47,305 nt of DNA, taken from Glandiceps talaboti. Taxonomy: Eukaryota > Hemichordata > Enteropneusta > Spengelidae. Position 1 is the stretch's first letter, and each line of letters begins with the position of its first letter. The stretch lies in NCBI RefSeq assembly GCF_964340395.1, contig NC_135567.1:20248001-20295305 (forward strand), given 5' to 3'. A model generated the notes under the pieces. It did no database searches. It was not told where the DNA came from and saw only the letters and a list, made by a program, of their open reading frames with translations. Both the position numbers and the translations under genes were made by a program. This document shows, piece after piece, positions 1 through 44,724 of this stretch.

Positions 1-188
1 GTGTGACTAGTGTCTAAGGGACGTGGTTCAATTCCTATATGTCACTTTTCTTTCCTTATTTATAACAAATTTTCATCAGTTGCTTGTTCCAGTAAACAAT
101 ACCCTGATATACACTGACTTATGGTTTCATTAGTTTGCTTGCTCCATCGCGATAACATCTTGTTGATATACACTGACTTATGGTTTCA
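1..188. other. Downstream flank of FMO
   Basis: Holds the presumed 3'UTR of FMO on the minus strand. A short stretch (gttgatatacactgactt) occurs twice, near 101-120 and 161-179, as an imperfect ~55-bp duplication. I see no clear AATAAA on the minus strand and no other gene. Confidence 0.5.
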
Positions 189-428
189 TTAGTTGCTTGT
201 TCCATCACGATAGCGTCTTGTTGAGTATGTTGTATTCTCCCAGACATTCAGGATTGCATTTCTTGCACCAGACCAAGCACCAGGACCTTGTAGTCGATAC
301 CAATAAGGAACCACTGGTCCATACAAGTATGAATATGCTAATTTAGGATCAGTCAATGCAAGTCTCCAGAATGATGGCTTGACACCAAATTCTTCAGCAA
401 GATCATCCATCAAAACATGAGATGATAT
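189..428 (-). CDS. FMO: FMO exon 7 (C-terminus, stop)
   Basis: Acceptor TTGTTTAAAG, then [40 protein letters not shown] and [13 protein letters not shown]. It ends at TAA (191-189). The coding part finishes without a hydrophobic tail. The open frame continues upstream of the acceptor only because the 21-bp minisatellite has no stops. Confidence 0.9.
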   Translation of the reverse strand: MSSHVLMDDLAEEFGVKPSFWRLALTDPKLAYSYLYGPVVPYWYRLQGPGAWSGARNAILNVWENTTYSTRRYRDGTSN

Positions 429-3361
429 CTTTAAACAAAAGAATAAGGCAACAAACAGTGTCACACCATGTGCCAGCCAAGTTGAACAAAACATATGGAT
501 TTTATACCCGGGTCTTTCAACGTCATGACAACGCATGTCTACATCCCTACAATGTGTATCTACATCACTACAACGTGTGTCTACATCCCTACAATGTGTA
601 TCTACATCACTACAACGTGTGTCTACATCCCTACAATGTGTATCTACATCACTACAACGTGTGTCTACATCCCTACAATGTGTATCTACATCACTACAAC
701 GCATGTCTACATCCCTACAATGTGTATCTACATCACTACAACGTGTATCTACATCACTACAACGTGTGTCTACATCACTACAACGTGTGTCTACATCACT
801 ACAATGTGTGTCTACATCACTACAATGTGTGTCTACATCACTACAATGTGTGTCTACATCACTACAATGTGTATCTACATCACTACAATGTGTATCTACA
901 TCACTACAATGTGTATCTACATCACTACAACGTGTGTCTACATCACTACAACGTGTGTCTACATCACTACAATGTGTGTCTACATCACTACAATGTGTGT
1001 CTACATCACTACAATGTGTGTGTCTACATCACTACAATGTGTGTCTACATCGATCACTACAATGTGTGTGTCTACATCACTACAATGTGTGTCTACATCA
1101 CTACAATGTGTGTCTACATCACTACAATGTGTGTCTACATCACTACAATGTGTGTGTCTACATCACTACAACGTGTGTCTACATCACTACAATGTGTGTC
1201 TACATCACTACAATGTGTGTCTGTGTCACTACAATGTGTGTCTACATCACTACAATGTGTGTCTACATCACTACAATGTGTGTCTACATCACTACAATGT
1301 GTGTCTGTGTCACTACAATGTGTGTCTACATCACGACAATGTGTGTCTACATCACTACAATGTGTGTCTACATCGATCACTACAATGTGTGTGTCTACAT
1401 CACTATAATGTGTGTCTACATCACTACAACGTGTGTCTATGTCACAACAATGTGTGTCTACATCACTACAACGTGTGTCTATGTCACAACAATGTGTGTC
1501 TACATCACTGGTTCTGCTGTGTTCGAAATATGTTTCAAAACATTCAATATTACCATTAATTCCCCCGGATTTTTCTTTGACATCACTGGCACTGGTATGA
1601 TGTTATTCTCCAATATTTTTCTTCATTCAAGTGTCACTCGTTGGCTGAACTAAGAAAAATATTGGGGAATACTATCAAAGTATTATACCATACACATGGA
1701 GACCGTGTTTTAAAAGTCTGTCTCAGGGGTTATATCAATTTGTTCAACGTAGGATAAAAAAGTCTTTTAGTTAGGACTCATATACCACCACCCCACTCTA
1801 CATTCGAACTTAATTGACTAAAAGTGATAATTGTTTCATACAGCACAATCAATTTAAAATCAGTATTTAGTAGTATGTAGTGCTATGAATACAAAGCCAG
1901 TATATAGTAGTATAGTGCTGTGTATGCAAAGTCAGTATGTAGTAGTATAGTGCTGTGTATGCAAAGTCAGTATGTAGTAGTATAGTGCTGTGTATGCAAA
2001 GTCAGTATGTAGTAGTATAGTGATGTGTATGCAAAGTCAGTATGTAGTAGTATATAGTGCTATGAATACAAAGCCAGTATGTAGTAGTATAGTGCTGTGT
2101 ATGCAAAGTCAGTATGTAGTAGTATAGTGCTGTGTATGCAAAGTCAGTATGTAGTAGTATAGTGCTATGAATACAAAGCCAGTATGTAGTAGTATAGTGC
2201 TGTGTATGCAAAGTCAGTATGTAGTAGTATAGTGCTATGAATACAAAGCCAGTATGTAGTAGTATAGTGCTGTGTATGCAAAGTCAGTATGTAGTAGTAT
2301 AGTGCTATGAATACAAAGCCAGTATGTAGTAGTATAGTGCTGTGTATGCAAAGTCAGTATGTAGTAGTATAGTGCTGTGTATGCAAAGTCAGTATGTAGT
2401 AGTATAGTGCTGTGTATGCAAAGTCAGTATGTAGTAGTATAGTGCTGTGTATGCAAAGTCAGTATGTAGTAGTATAGTGCTGTGTATGCAAAGTCAGTAT
2501 GTAGTAATATAGTGCTGTGTATGCAAAGTCAGTATGTAATGAGGAAAAATAGACTAAGTTCTTTTACTGACACTTTAACATCATACATTAGTGCCATGCA
2601 TTTAATATAGTGAATGTTCATCCTTTACTTGCCTTGACATTTTAAAAGGAATATTTGGATTTCGGGGTACAAAATGGATTCCATTAAAAGTAGTACCCCC
2701 CCCCCACCCCACCCCACCCCATCCCACCCGCCCCCACCCCCACCCTCTTTCTAGAATTTTGCCTTCTACTACCGTTACCTTTTTATGACACCTGCTGCCA
2801 GTAATGATGGGTTTTTGATGAATGTCTTTGAGCATTACACTCCTACTGGGCAGCATGACCTTCTGGGTAAATACTTTGGTCGCCAATCTCGTCTGGATTT
2901 CATAAACTGGCCATGTTGTACCCAATATTGGCACGATGCCAATTAGGGACAAACGTTCAGGATACTCAAATGCCAATGGAAATATATACTTGTATGTCAA
3001 CAGATTGTCTGAATCATCTGATAAGGAAAACAAAGCAGAAATTAATTGTGAGAATAACTCAAAACAGTCAATTTGATATTATGTTGTGTGCAATAAATAA
3101 ACATCTTAAACTTTCATTGCTACTATGATCACAAAATCTAGAAATTTTACTTATGTTCCTTTAACAAAAAACATGCATTCACCCCCCCCCACACACACAC
3201 ATACATACACAAATACACATGTATACATACACACACATACATACATACATACATACATACATACACACATATACATACATACATACATACATACATACAT
3301 ACATACATACATACATGTACCTACCTACATACATACATACATACATACATACATTCATACA

Positions 3362-3395
<34 letters not shown>

Positions 3396-3860
3396 CATAC
3401 ATGCACACATACACACACACACACACATACACACATGAACAATGAATCTAAATTACCATAAATCCATGACTGTTTGATAATTGGAATAGACACCTCATAA
3501 CCAGTAGCAAATATGACAACATCGATATCTTCTAAGACTGTTCCATCTTTTAACTTAACACTGTTTTTATCAAACTCTTCAATACCAACAACAGGTGTAA
3601 GTTGTCCTTGAATAATTCGATCTTGAATTTCATCGTTTATCATAATAGATAGAGCTGGGTTACCCTACTCATTTGAAATGATGACCAGTAACGATTACAA
3701 AGTAGTTAACGTCTCTCTGTCACTCTGTTTGTCTCTCGGTCTGTCTGTCTCTTTCTCTCTTTGCACCTGCCTGCCTGCCTGTTTCTGGCTGTCCGTCCAT
3801 CTGTCTGTCTGTCTGTCAGTGTGTCTGTTTGTCTGTCTCTTTCTCTCTGCCCGCCCTGCC

Positions 3861-3897
<37 letters not shown>

Positions 3898-4982
3898 GCA
3901 TACATGTGTGCGTGTGTGCATGCATTCGTGCATGCTATATGTCTGTATATGTATCTATATCATTCTATATGTATGCAAAGAACTGTTAAGCCTCTTTATA
4001 GGAGACAGTACAAAAAATTATAACAATTTAATAAGTAAAAAAATTGACAAATTTATCCAGCGATTTCTAATTAGTGCATAGGAAAACATGTTTAACCTGA
4101 TGGAGAATTGTAATTTTTATCTCTTTCTTTCTCTCTTATTATTTCTTTGAAGTTATTAGTTGCTATTTTAACATGATATTTTGTATGTATTTGACTTCTA
4201 TGTAAATGCTGCTCCTAATGTTTTTAGTGAGCCCCTGATATAAAAAGGGATGCAGAAAATAAATAAATAAATAAATAAATAAATATATATGTGTATCATC
4301 CTCAATCAAATAATAAAAACATCTCATAGTTAATCAAGGGTTATATATATACCTGCAGTCCAAAAAGTTTATAGTCTTTAACCCGCTGAGTCTTGCAGAA
4401 GTCTTCAAGTATATTTCTAAAATTTGGTTTATTGACATTATGCCGTGTGAACAAACTCAAATCTGATGGTATTCCCTCCTTTCCGATACGACTTAAACAC
4501 AGTGTGCCATGGCGCATGCTCATGTAAACCTGAAACATAACATGTAAATCACATCATTTAGTTTTCAAAGTATGCGACCACAGGCTGTAGTAACCCGGAT
4601 GTGAAATTAAGTCCAGTTTTACTGTATAAAGACCATTTACTATGGAGGAGAACTACTTTGAGCAACTTACACATGGAGAAAGAGAGAGGGACAGACAGAC
4701 AGATCGACAGACAGACAGACAAACAGAAACAGAGTACACTGACAGACAGACAGACAGACAGACAGACAGAGGGGAAAGGAGAAGAGAGGGTGCATGGGGG
4801 AAAGAGAGCAAGCAAGAGAGAGAGAGAGAGCAAGAGAGAGCTAGAGAGAGAGAGAGAGAGAGAGAGAAAGAAAGAGAGAGAGAGAGCTAGAGAGAGAGAG
4901 AGAGTGGAGCTAGAGAGAGAGAGCGAGAGAGAGGGGGTGAGGGAGGGAGGGATGGGGGAGTGAGAGAGCGAGCGAGTTAGCA

Positions 4983-5021
<39 letters not shown>

Positions 5022-8000
5022 CCGACTACTATACCTCTGCGTTGTTTCTAGCTATATCACATCCAATATCTCCAGCTGTATGAGAAGCACCTGTATTAAA
5101 GGAAATACATAAAACACTAAAATTAATTAAAGGGGGTATATGCCTAAGAAACAAAGTCGTTGAAACTCTTACTGTTACTTAGTTCAAAGAGACTCCAATT
5201 CAAATTTCACATCTCACAATTTAAAAAACAAAACATCTAGATATCACATGAAATTAAAAAAAAAATCTCAATGATATTCAATTTTTTTTAATCCAATATG
5301 TCGGCCGTAATGTGCTAATGCTGTGGGAAAACGACAGATTGTCCACTCTGAACAAGGAACAAGCTTTATATAGCAAACTTTGGAGTGATTTAAATAACTG
5401 GCTTTTTCAGGAAAATTGTCCCCAATATGCATTCTACTTCGTTCAACTCGTTGGCTGTACCTGCACCAATGTACATTATCCAGATTTCTGAAAATGCCTT
5501 ATTTCCAAACGATTTAAACAACAACGGTACTGTGAGTGTTACTCACCAACAACAAGGACTTTCTTTGCTAAGGCAGTGCATCATGGTATTGAATTGATTA
5601 ACGTGTATCTTTATTCCTTTCTATACCATATGTAAATGAGGCGATGTAACAGGTGCACATGAATATATTATATGTAAATGAGGTGATGTAACAGGTGCAC
5701 ATGAATATATCATATGTAAATGAGGCGATATAACAGGTGTACATGAATATATCATATGTAAATGAGGTGATGTAACAGGTGTACATGAATATATCATATG
5801 TAAATGAGGTGATGTAACAGGTGCACATGAATATATCATATGTAAATGAGGCGATATAACAGGTGTACATGAATATATCATATGTAAATGAGGTGATGTA
5901 ACAGGTGTACATGAATATATTATATGTAAATGAGGTGATGTAACAGGTGTACATGAATATATCATATGTAAATGAGGTGATGTAACAGGTGCACATGAAT
6001 ATATCATATGTAAATGAGGCGATGTAACAGGTTTCCATGAATATATCATATGTAAATGAGGCGATGTAACAGGTGTACATGAATATATCATATGTAAATG
6101 AGGCGATGTAACAGGTGTACATGAATATATCATATGTAAATGAGATGTAATGTGTACATGAATATATCATATGTAAATGAGGCGATGTAACAGGTGTACA
6201 TGAATATATCATATGTAAATGAGATGTAACAGGTGTACATGAATATATTAAATGTAAATGAGATGTAATGTGTACATGAATATATCATATGTAAATGAGG
6301 TGATGTAACAGGTGTACATGAATATATCATATGTAAATGAGATGTAATGTGTACATGAATATATCATATGTAAATGAGGTGATGTAACAGGTGCACATGA
6401 ATATATCATATGTAAATGAGGTGATGTAACAGGTGCACATGAATATATCATATGTAAATGAGGCGATGTAACAGGTGTACAAAAATATATCATATGTAAA
6501 TGAGGTGATGTAACAGGTGTACATGAATATATCATATGTAAATGAGGTGATGTAACAGGTGTACATGAATATATCATATGTAAATGAGGTGATGTAACAG
6601 GTGCACATGAATATATCATGTGTAAATGAGGCGATGTAACAGGTTTCCATGAATATATCATATGTAAATGAGGCGATGTAACAGGTGTACATGAATATAT
6701 CATATGTAAATGAGGCGATGTAACAGGTGTACATGAATATATCATATGTAAATGAGATGTAATGTGTACATGAATATATCATATGTAAATGAGGCGATGT
6801 AACAGGTGTACATGAATATATCATATGTAAATGAGATGTAACAGGTGTACATGAATATATTATATGTAAATGAGATGTAATGTGTACATGAATATATCAT
6901 ATGTAAATGAGGTGATGTAACAGGTGTACATGAATATATCATATGTAAATGAGATGTAATGTGTACATGAATATATCATATGTAAATGAGATGTAATGTG
7001 TACATGAATATATCATATGTAAATGAGATGTAATGTGTACATGAATATATCATATGTAAATGAGGTGATGTAACAGGTGTACATGAATATATCATATGTA
7101 AATGAGATGTAATGTGTACATGAATATATCATATGTAAATGAGGAGATATAACAGGTGTACATGAATATATCATATGTAAATGAGATGTAATGTGTACAT
7201 GAATATATCATATGTAAATGAGGCGATGTAACAGGTGCACATGAATATATTATATGTAAATGAGGTGATGTAACAGGTGTACATGAATATATCATATGTA
7301 AATGAGGTGATGTAGCAGGTGCACATGAATATATCATATGTAAATGAGGTGATGTAACAGGTGTACATGAATATATCATATGTAAATGAGGTGATGTAAC
7401 AGGTGTACATGAATATATCATATGTAAATGAGGTGATGTAACAGGTGCACATGAATATATCATATGCAAATTATGATGCGTGTGTCTGTTCTTACCAACA
7501 ACAAGGACTTTCTTTCCTCTATATGGCCAGGCATCACGATATTCGTTAGCATGTATCTTTATTCCTTTAAAGTTATCCAAACCCGGATATTCTGGCATAT
7601 GTTGCTTACTAAAGACACCAGTACAAACCATGACATAATCAAAGTACTCTTCAACTTCACAATTATCAGCAGTTTCGATCGTTATCTTCCAAAATTTCCC
7701 AGAATCCCCATTCCTTTCCAATTTCATAACATTGGTGTTGAATCGGATGTATTTTTCAAGATCAAAATGTTCGGCATAATCTTGGAGGTACTTTAAGGCT
7801 CTTTTATGGGTAACATAGGGAGTGCATTTTTCTGGGAAGGGAAAGTCGGAAAATGATACCATTTCTTTACTTGTATTCAACACAGTTGATCTGTAGAGTG
7901 CAGCGCCCTCTTGTGGTGTAATTTCGTCTGAATAATTCCACATCCCTCCTGTTGAAATAAAATAATCAGAAAACTAATTACAAAATCACAGTTGTATAAA

Positions 8001-8033
8001 ACGAGGTTGGTATTCAAATGTGAATGTGAATTG

Positions 8034-8122
<89 letters not shown>

Positions 8123-9444
8123 GTAAATACCTGACCTGTACCTGGCCTGACCTGTACCTGGCCTGTACTTGTACCTGGCCTGTACCTGTACCTGGCCTGT
8201 ACCTGTGTTTCATACCAACCGTTTAAGTCATCAATATAATATTTAGCTTCGTTTATTAGGGAGCCTTCAGTATTTACAGGGGGCGGAGGAAATCACACAT
8301 GGTCTGTTAAGAAAAACATGACCTTCCCCCTTCTCCATTCGTAAAAAGTGACCGTCCCCATTGCCCCATGACAATTGCATATACTGAACGTTAATCAATA
8401 TTCCCATTACATGTATACATACAAATTAAATAATTTTGACTCTGTATTAGAAAGCAATATTTGTACATATACTACCATTGCAGGAGTTATATAGAAACGC
8501 CTGTGATCAGAACGAAAAAAGTCTACTTCTTATCACTATCAAACTGACAAACATATTGGTACAAAAACAACACCGGGCCCCTTTGATGTAGGTTCATGCA
8601 TACACATGTACTTCTATGTGGTTCACGCGACTCTTTTATCAGTTTGTTTGTGTCTGTGAAAGTTTGTCATGTTGTACTAATACTATTACTTTCTGATCTT
8701 CGCACACAGCTGACAGACCAAGTAATAACACTCGAATCACTCGCATATCTCATATCCGACTCAACTTCTGTATGTACGTACCAGGATCACACTTGAACTT
8801 TAAAGGGAATTAGCTCAGACTATACACAGTTTGTGTTTAAAGTCTACACTGGAAACCAAGGCAGCACCCAGCAATGTGCCTCGTTCATTGACTTCCCGCG
8901 AAGCCAAGTGCCCCTACCAAGAACTGAGTGCCCGTCGGTCCCAAGTGTTCTTTACGTCCTTAAAGTCTAAATTTACATAACGCATGGCCAATGACCAAAT
9001 AATTAATGCAATCCATATAACGCTTTTCTGGGCGTTATCATGCCCTAAAAGTGTGTGTGACTGTGGAAATGACATCGTTACCGATTTTATAAGAATATCG
9101 CCAATCCCTATAATAACGTCATTGTTCTGTATTAGGACCGTCATAGACAAGAATAAAACCATTTAGGAAAGGAATAACAGTTTACAAGCGACTGTGGTCA
9201 ATATTATCGATATTATCGACATTTTATTGTATTCTGATAGAAATATTCTGATACATAACTCGGGTATCAAGTGCCTGTGATCTGTACATACATACTGTGT
9301 TGAGTTTTACCTACCGAGTGTGCTTCGTTTTTCATAACAAACAGGTTCGACATTATCTCCAAGACAACTTTTGATGGAGGTTAAACCGCCGACACCGGCT
9401 CCAATTATAGCTACTCGCAGTGAAGAATCCGATAGTTTTGCCAT
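189..9444 (-). CDS. FMO: Flavin-containing monooxygenase, complete, 7 exons
   Basis: FAD- and NADPH-dependent oxygenation of soft nucleophiles (N, S) is the known family role. Exons in transcript order are 9444-9315, 7948-7496, 5090-5035, 4529-4353, 3664-3457, 3017-2779 and 428-189. All junctions are GT/AG and in phase, giving 500 residues plus TAA. Visible motifs are GAGVGG (residues 15-20, FAD), GGMWNY (44-49), the FMO signature [11 protein letters not shown] (170-180), GASHTA (195-200, NADP site) and FATGY (324-328). The C-terminus ([20 protein letters not shown], then [13 protein letters not shown]) matches the family end. Vertebrate FMOs are about 530 residues with a hydrophobic tail. 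This one stops in a polar tail (RRYRDGTSN), so it is probably not anchored that way. Which FMO subfamily it belongs to cannot be told. The gene lies head to head with TEP1. Confidence 0.93.
530..1515. repeat. 21-bp minisatellite in FMO intron 6
   Basis: About 46 copies of a 21-bp unit (gtgtctacatcactacaatg plus t), with variants cgt/tgt and a few 23- or 25-bp units. As 21 is a multiple of 3, several frames on both strands stay open for hundreds of codons. Those ORFs (Cys/His/Tyr-rich) are artefacts. Confidence 0.95.
1541..1672. mobile_element. Non-autonomous inverted-repeat element, family A, copy 1
   Basis: Contains ctccaatatttttcttcatt and, downstream, its inverse aagaaaaatattgggga. The same sequence is found at 24165-24374 and in part at 29687-29958. 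This copy lacks the internal palindrome of the other two. Confidence 0.65.
1862..2538. repeat. 35-bp minisatellite in FMO intron 6
   Basis: About 19 copies of a 35-bp unit starting agtatgtagtagtatagtgc. Two variants alternate, one with tgtgtatgcaaagtc and one with tatgaatacaaagcc. No coding potential. Confidence 0.95.
2694..2755. repeat. C-rich low-complexity tract
   Basis: Runs of C and CCCCA/CCCAC just inside FMO intron 6, on the 3' side of exon 6 in transcript direction. Confidence 0.9.
2779..3017 (-). CDS. FMO: FMO exon 6
   Basis: Acceptor CTTATCAG, donor AAAAAG then GTAACG. It encodes [20 protein letters not shown] and then the family-typical [20 protein letters not shown]. Human FMOs have a similar SQRHTI-type segment where this reads GSRCHKK. 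Confidence 0.88.
3181..3440. repeat. (CATA)n/(CA)n microsatellite in FMO intron 5
   Basis: About 260 bp of cata tetranucleotides flanked by ca dinucleotides, 17 bp from the donor of exon 5. Confidence 0.97.
3457..3664 (-). CDS. FMO: FMO exon 5 (FATGY motif)
   Basis: Starts [12 protein letters not shown] after a TAG acceptor and ends IIKQSWIY plus one base at donor GTAATT. It contains [20 protein letters not shown], the FATGY core. The exact acceptor (3664) is the least certain of this gene, because a second AG lies 8 nt inside. Confidence 0.85.
3709..3930. repeat. (CTGT)n-rich microsatellite in FMO intron 4
   Basis: Imperfect ctgt/ctct tract with a pure (CTGT) core at 3860-3898. Confidence 0.95.
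4258..4286. repeat. (AAAT)n microsatellite
   Basis: Seven aaat units in FMO intron 4. Confidence 0.9.
4353..4529 (-). CDS. FMO: FMO exon 4
   Basis: Acceptor ATGTTTCAG, donor CTGCAG then GTATAT. The 59 codons run from [16 protein letters not shown] to KDYKLFGLQ, the stretch after the NADP loop in FMOs. Phase 0 on both sides. Confidence 0.9.
4678..5020. repeat. (GACA)n/(GA)n microsatellite in FMO intron 3
   Basis: GACA units, then long GA runs. It ends 15 bp from the donor of the 56-nt exon 3. Confidence 0.97.
5035..5090 (-). CDS. FMO: FMO exon 3 (NADP-binding motif)
   Basis: A 56-nt exon that is easy to miss. The acceptor is TTTAATACAG and the donor is GCAGAG then GTATAG. Joined to exon 2 it reads [20 protein letters not shown], the second dinucleotide-binding loop of FMOs. 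It leaves phase 0. Confidence 0.9.
5547..5620 (-). pseudogene. Decayed duplicate of the 3' end of FMO exon 2 with its donor
   Basis: On the minus strand it reads aggaataaagatacacgtta, then aaagaaagtccttgttgttg followed by GTGAGT. This mirrors 7567-7496 and the true donor. A one-base length difference shifts the frame, so it is not a usable exon. The 42-bp minisatellite lies between the two copies. Confidence 0.85.
5625..7470. repeat. 42-bp minisatellite in FMO intron 2
   Basis: About 45 copies of catatgtaaatgaggtgatg plus taacaggtgtacatgaatatat (42 bp), mixed with a 37-bp variant lacking five bases. The 14-codon period keeps minus-strand frames open, and these are not genes. The array begins directly at the duplicated exon fragment and ends 20-25 bp from the exon 2 donor. 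Confidence 0.96.
7496..7948 (-). CDS. FMO: FMO exon 2 (FMO signature)
   Basis: Acceptor CAACAG, donor TTGTTG then GTAAGA. It encodes residues 44-194, including [26 protein letters not shown] and the signature [11 protein letters not shown], and ends in KKVLVV. The last 72 bases are duplicated with decay at 5547-5620. Confidence 0.94.
8036..8120. repeat. (TA)n microsatellite in FMO intron 1
   Basis: About 42 pure TA units. Confidence 0.98.
8128..8208. repeat. Short tandem repeat of tacctggcctg type
   Basis: Irregular copies of cctgtacctggcctgtacctg. Confidence 0.85.
8214..9314. other. Rest of FMO intron 1, no feature seen
   Basis: Unique-looking sequence. The short open frames here have no recognisable family and no codon signal. 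Confidence 0.5.
9315..9444 (-). CDS. FMO: FMO exon 1 (start, FAD-binding motif)
   Basis: Encodes residues 1-43 plus one base. It starts [20 protein letters not shown], a Rossmann beta strand followed by GAGVGG. The donor reads CTCG then GTAGGT. The ATG at 9444 is chosen because the N-terminus then has the normal short FMO lead before the dinucleotide-binding strand. Confidence 0.92.
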
Positions 9445-9657
9445 CACTGGAATGGCTGATGTAAAACTTGTAAAAGGTCACGTACTTCGTGGGCGTTATT
9501 TCCAATTTGACTCCAGTGTACACACAATTCAAGTTTAATGAAAGAATCCTGGTAATGACAATTAAATCTCTTGACCAATGAGCACACCGTTAACTAACAA
9601 TACAAATGACGTAACAACAGAGCAACTATACAACAGCATGTTTAAGTGCTGATATAA

Positions 9658-9733
9658 TTCGACACAAAAAACCCAACAAGGGTGGAAAAGGTACAAATAA
9701 CCTTCTCCAACCTTGTTGGGGGTTTGTGTCGAA
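9658..9733. repeat. 76-nt hairpin-forming inverted repeat
   Basis: Arms ttcgacacaaa...ggaaaaggt and accttctcc...tttgtgtcgaa, about 32 nt each, pair with few mismatches around a 7-nt loop (acaaata). It lies about 210 bp upstream of the FMO start. Confidence 0.8.
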
Positions 9734-9754
9734 AATCAAAAGAATGAATGAATA

Positions 9755-9800
9755 AACCAACCAATCAATCAATCGATCAATCAATCAATCAATCAATCAA
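9755..9800. repeat. (AATC)n microsatellite
   Basis: About ten aatc units. Confidence 0.9.
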
Positions 9801-11639
9801 TAAATAGTTAATCATTGTCAAATCTAAATTTGAACGCTTTGTAAATAAACATAGCAAGATTTCTTGTTTGTCTCACTTTGCATGTAATTGAACAAATTTA
9901 AACATATCCGGAAACCTCCAGAAATATTCAGGAATTCAATCTTTTCTTAAATTAGTACTAGTATATCTCGAACAAACTGAAATGAAATGATATTCATCTT
10001 ACAAAAGTTCACAATGTCTATAAACTCTATATGTCATCTAAATGTTTTCTAACAGGTCTATACCATCTGCCTGATTCAATTTCAAGTCTATGCGACGAAA
10101 CTCTTAAACTTGTTAATGCCTGTCAAATGGAATGTAATGGAATAGAACAGAAAGAGTACATGTGATGTGACGCGTGCGGAACTTATGTAATAAGGAAGAA
10201 AAAAATTTAAAATATGTATATGGTTTATTCAAACATATTATAATTTCCAGAGAAATTTCTAAAAAGTTACAAAGCTCAGATAAAAAAGTGAAATAAAAGA
10301 AAAAGTATGTACCGTAAATGGTAGTCTGAATGCTATATTTTCCGCATTCAAAAAATCCCTGTCATCCGGAATTGCTTTCCTGCCAAGCCCAGCATTTTCA
10401 ACGTTTTCGAAAATAAATAAACTGATGCTAGCGTATCAAATATTGTTTCACTGTCAAGTGTTGCGCCCTTTATTGTTTATGATTACTATCGTACTTTGAG
10501 GTGTATTTTCTACCCTGTTTATCATGACGAAATGTAATTTATATGTGCTGAACCACGAAAGCTTGTCACTATTCAAAAAACACTTTATACTGTGCACTGT
10601 TATAATTTGACGTGAGCTAGTGACCTTTGACCGAACCAGGGAAACAACCAATACACACGAGAACGAGGCTGATAATTGAGTCACTTGGCAGACGACTGTA
10701 TGTACTGATGCAAGTTGTTTGCAATATGCTGACCGTAGCAGTTTCAAATTATTGCACCAGACAAGCAAGACTGCTGACATTTTTTTTCTCAGTAAATTGT
10801 CAACACATTAGCAGTTAACACTGCAAGCCAGTTTCGTCCAAAAAACAAGAACTTAGCGATTCGATAACCTAGCTGGTAAGTAAAGTGGTCGGACCTCGCA
10901 AATGAAGGCGACAGGAAAAGGTTGACGACTGTACAATGTACACACAGGTAACGTGTACGGTGTATACCGCACTAAGCCCAGAATTTGGTAGATTGGGTTT
11001 TTGGAGGCTTGAGGTGGGCAGTTGAAAATTAACGAAGGGGGAAAATTTGAATGCATACTAGTGTTGGTGAATATGTATTGAGAGTGTAGTTTTACTTCCG
11101 GATTCGCCGGGACTCGTCTGCCAAAACTGTGGTTATATAATTTGATTAACACTAGAGAGACAGAGTAAATGGAGAACCGTTATATTTTATCAGATATTTA
11201 ACAGTTTAGTCGTGGGAATTCTCACCCATGTTATTATAACCATATGGAAAAATTGCGTTCTTAGAAAATTGATTCTAGGCATCGTCGTTGTCATGACAAT
11301 AAGTATTTGCCATGCAATGTTTACTTTTGAGATTGTGTTAGGAATGGTATGTACATGTATGATGTACGCTATAGTAGTCCTGCTTGCAGACGGTGCATGC
11401 ACGCGTTTCGCTCAAGAGTCAAGGGACGACTTACTCCGTATTCAAGCAGGACTTATGTACTAGTAGAATAGCATATTGTTGTGTGGCTTATGTTATGACT
11501 CAGGTACGTTCAAAATAGATGCGAGAGAATGTTGTACAGATCTTAGACTATTACCTTTCATGTCTAGGAAATGTCTGTGTGACTTGTATTTATATCTATC
11601 TGTGTGTATCTGCCTCAGTGTCTGCTATTTTTTCCAATC

Positions 11640-11921
<282 letters not shown>

Positions 11922-12059
11922 GATAGTATATCGATATATGCAATCTGTGAAAACCTTGCCAGATTTCCTACTCTGTTACTGTGATTGTAGAACATTGCTG
12001 TATTACTTTATATTACATCATCACATTAAATATTTTTTTTATATTTGTTTTTGTTTCAG

Positions 12060-12168
12060 GCAAAGCTGATGTAATTCTGGTTGGTATGCAAATTAACCTG
12101 TGACATCACTAAAATATGTAAATTTATACAGTGACATCACTGAATATATAAATTTATAGAGTGGCATC
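12060..12168 (+). other. TEP1: Probable TEP1 5'UTR part of the first coding exon
   Basis: A strong acceptor (atatttgtttttgtttcag) precedes 12060, implying an upstream non-coding exon that I cannot place. The leader contains a 30-31-bp unit (gtgacatcact...) starting at 12100, 12131 and 12161. The third, partial unit runs into the start codon. An in-frame TAG lies 12 nt upstream of the ATG. Confidence 0.6.

Positions 12169-44724
<32,556 letters not shown>

Noticed and set aside
1-47. tRNA-like B box (ggttcaattcc)
   Set aside because: The flanking bases do not form a T stem, and no A box or acceptor stem is visible.
422-1653. Overlapping plus-strand frames of 328-372 codons with Cys/His/Tyr-rich repeats
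   Set aside because: They are the 21-bp minisatellite read in different frames. They lie in FMO intron 6 with no splice or family support.
5598-7452. Long minus-strand frames of [14 protein letters not shown] type
   Set aside because: Artefact of the 42-bp (14-codon) minisatellite. The real coding part is only the exon 2 stretch 7496-7948.
8806-8830. tRNA A-box-like tagctcag
   Set aside because: No B box or cloverleaf downstream.
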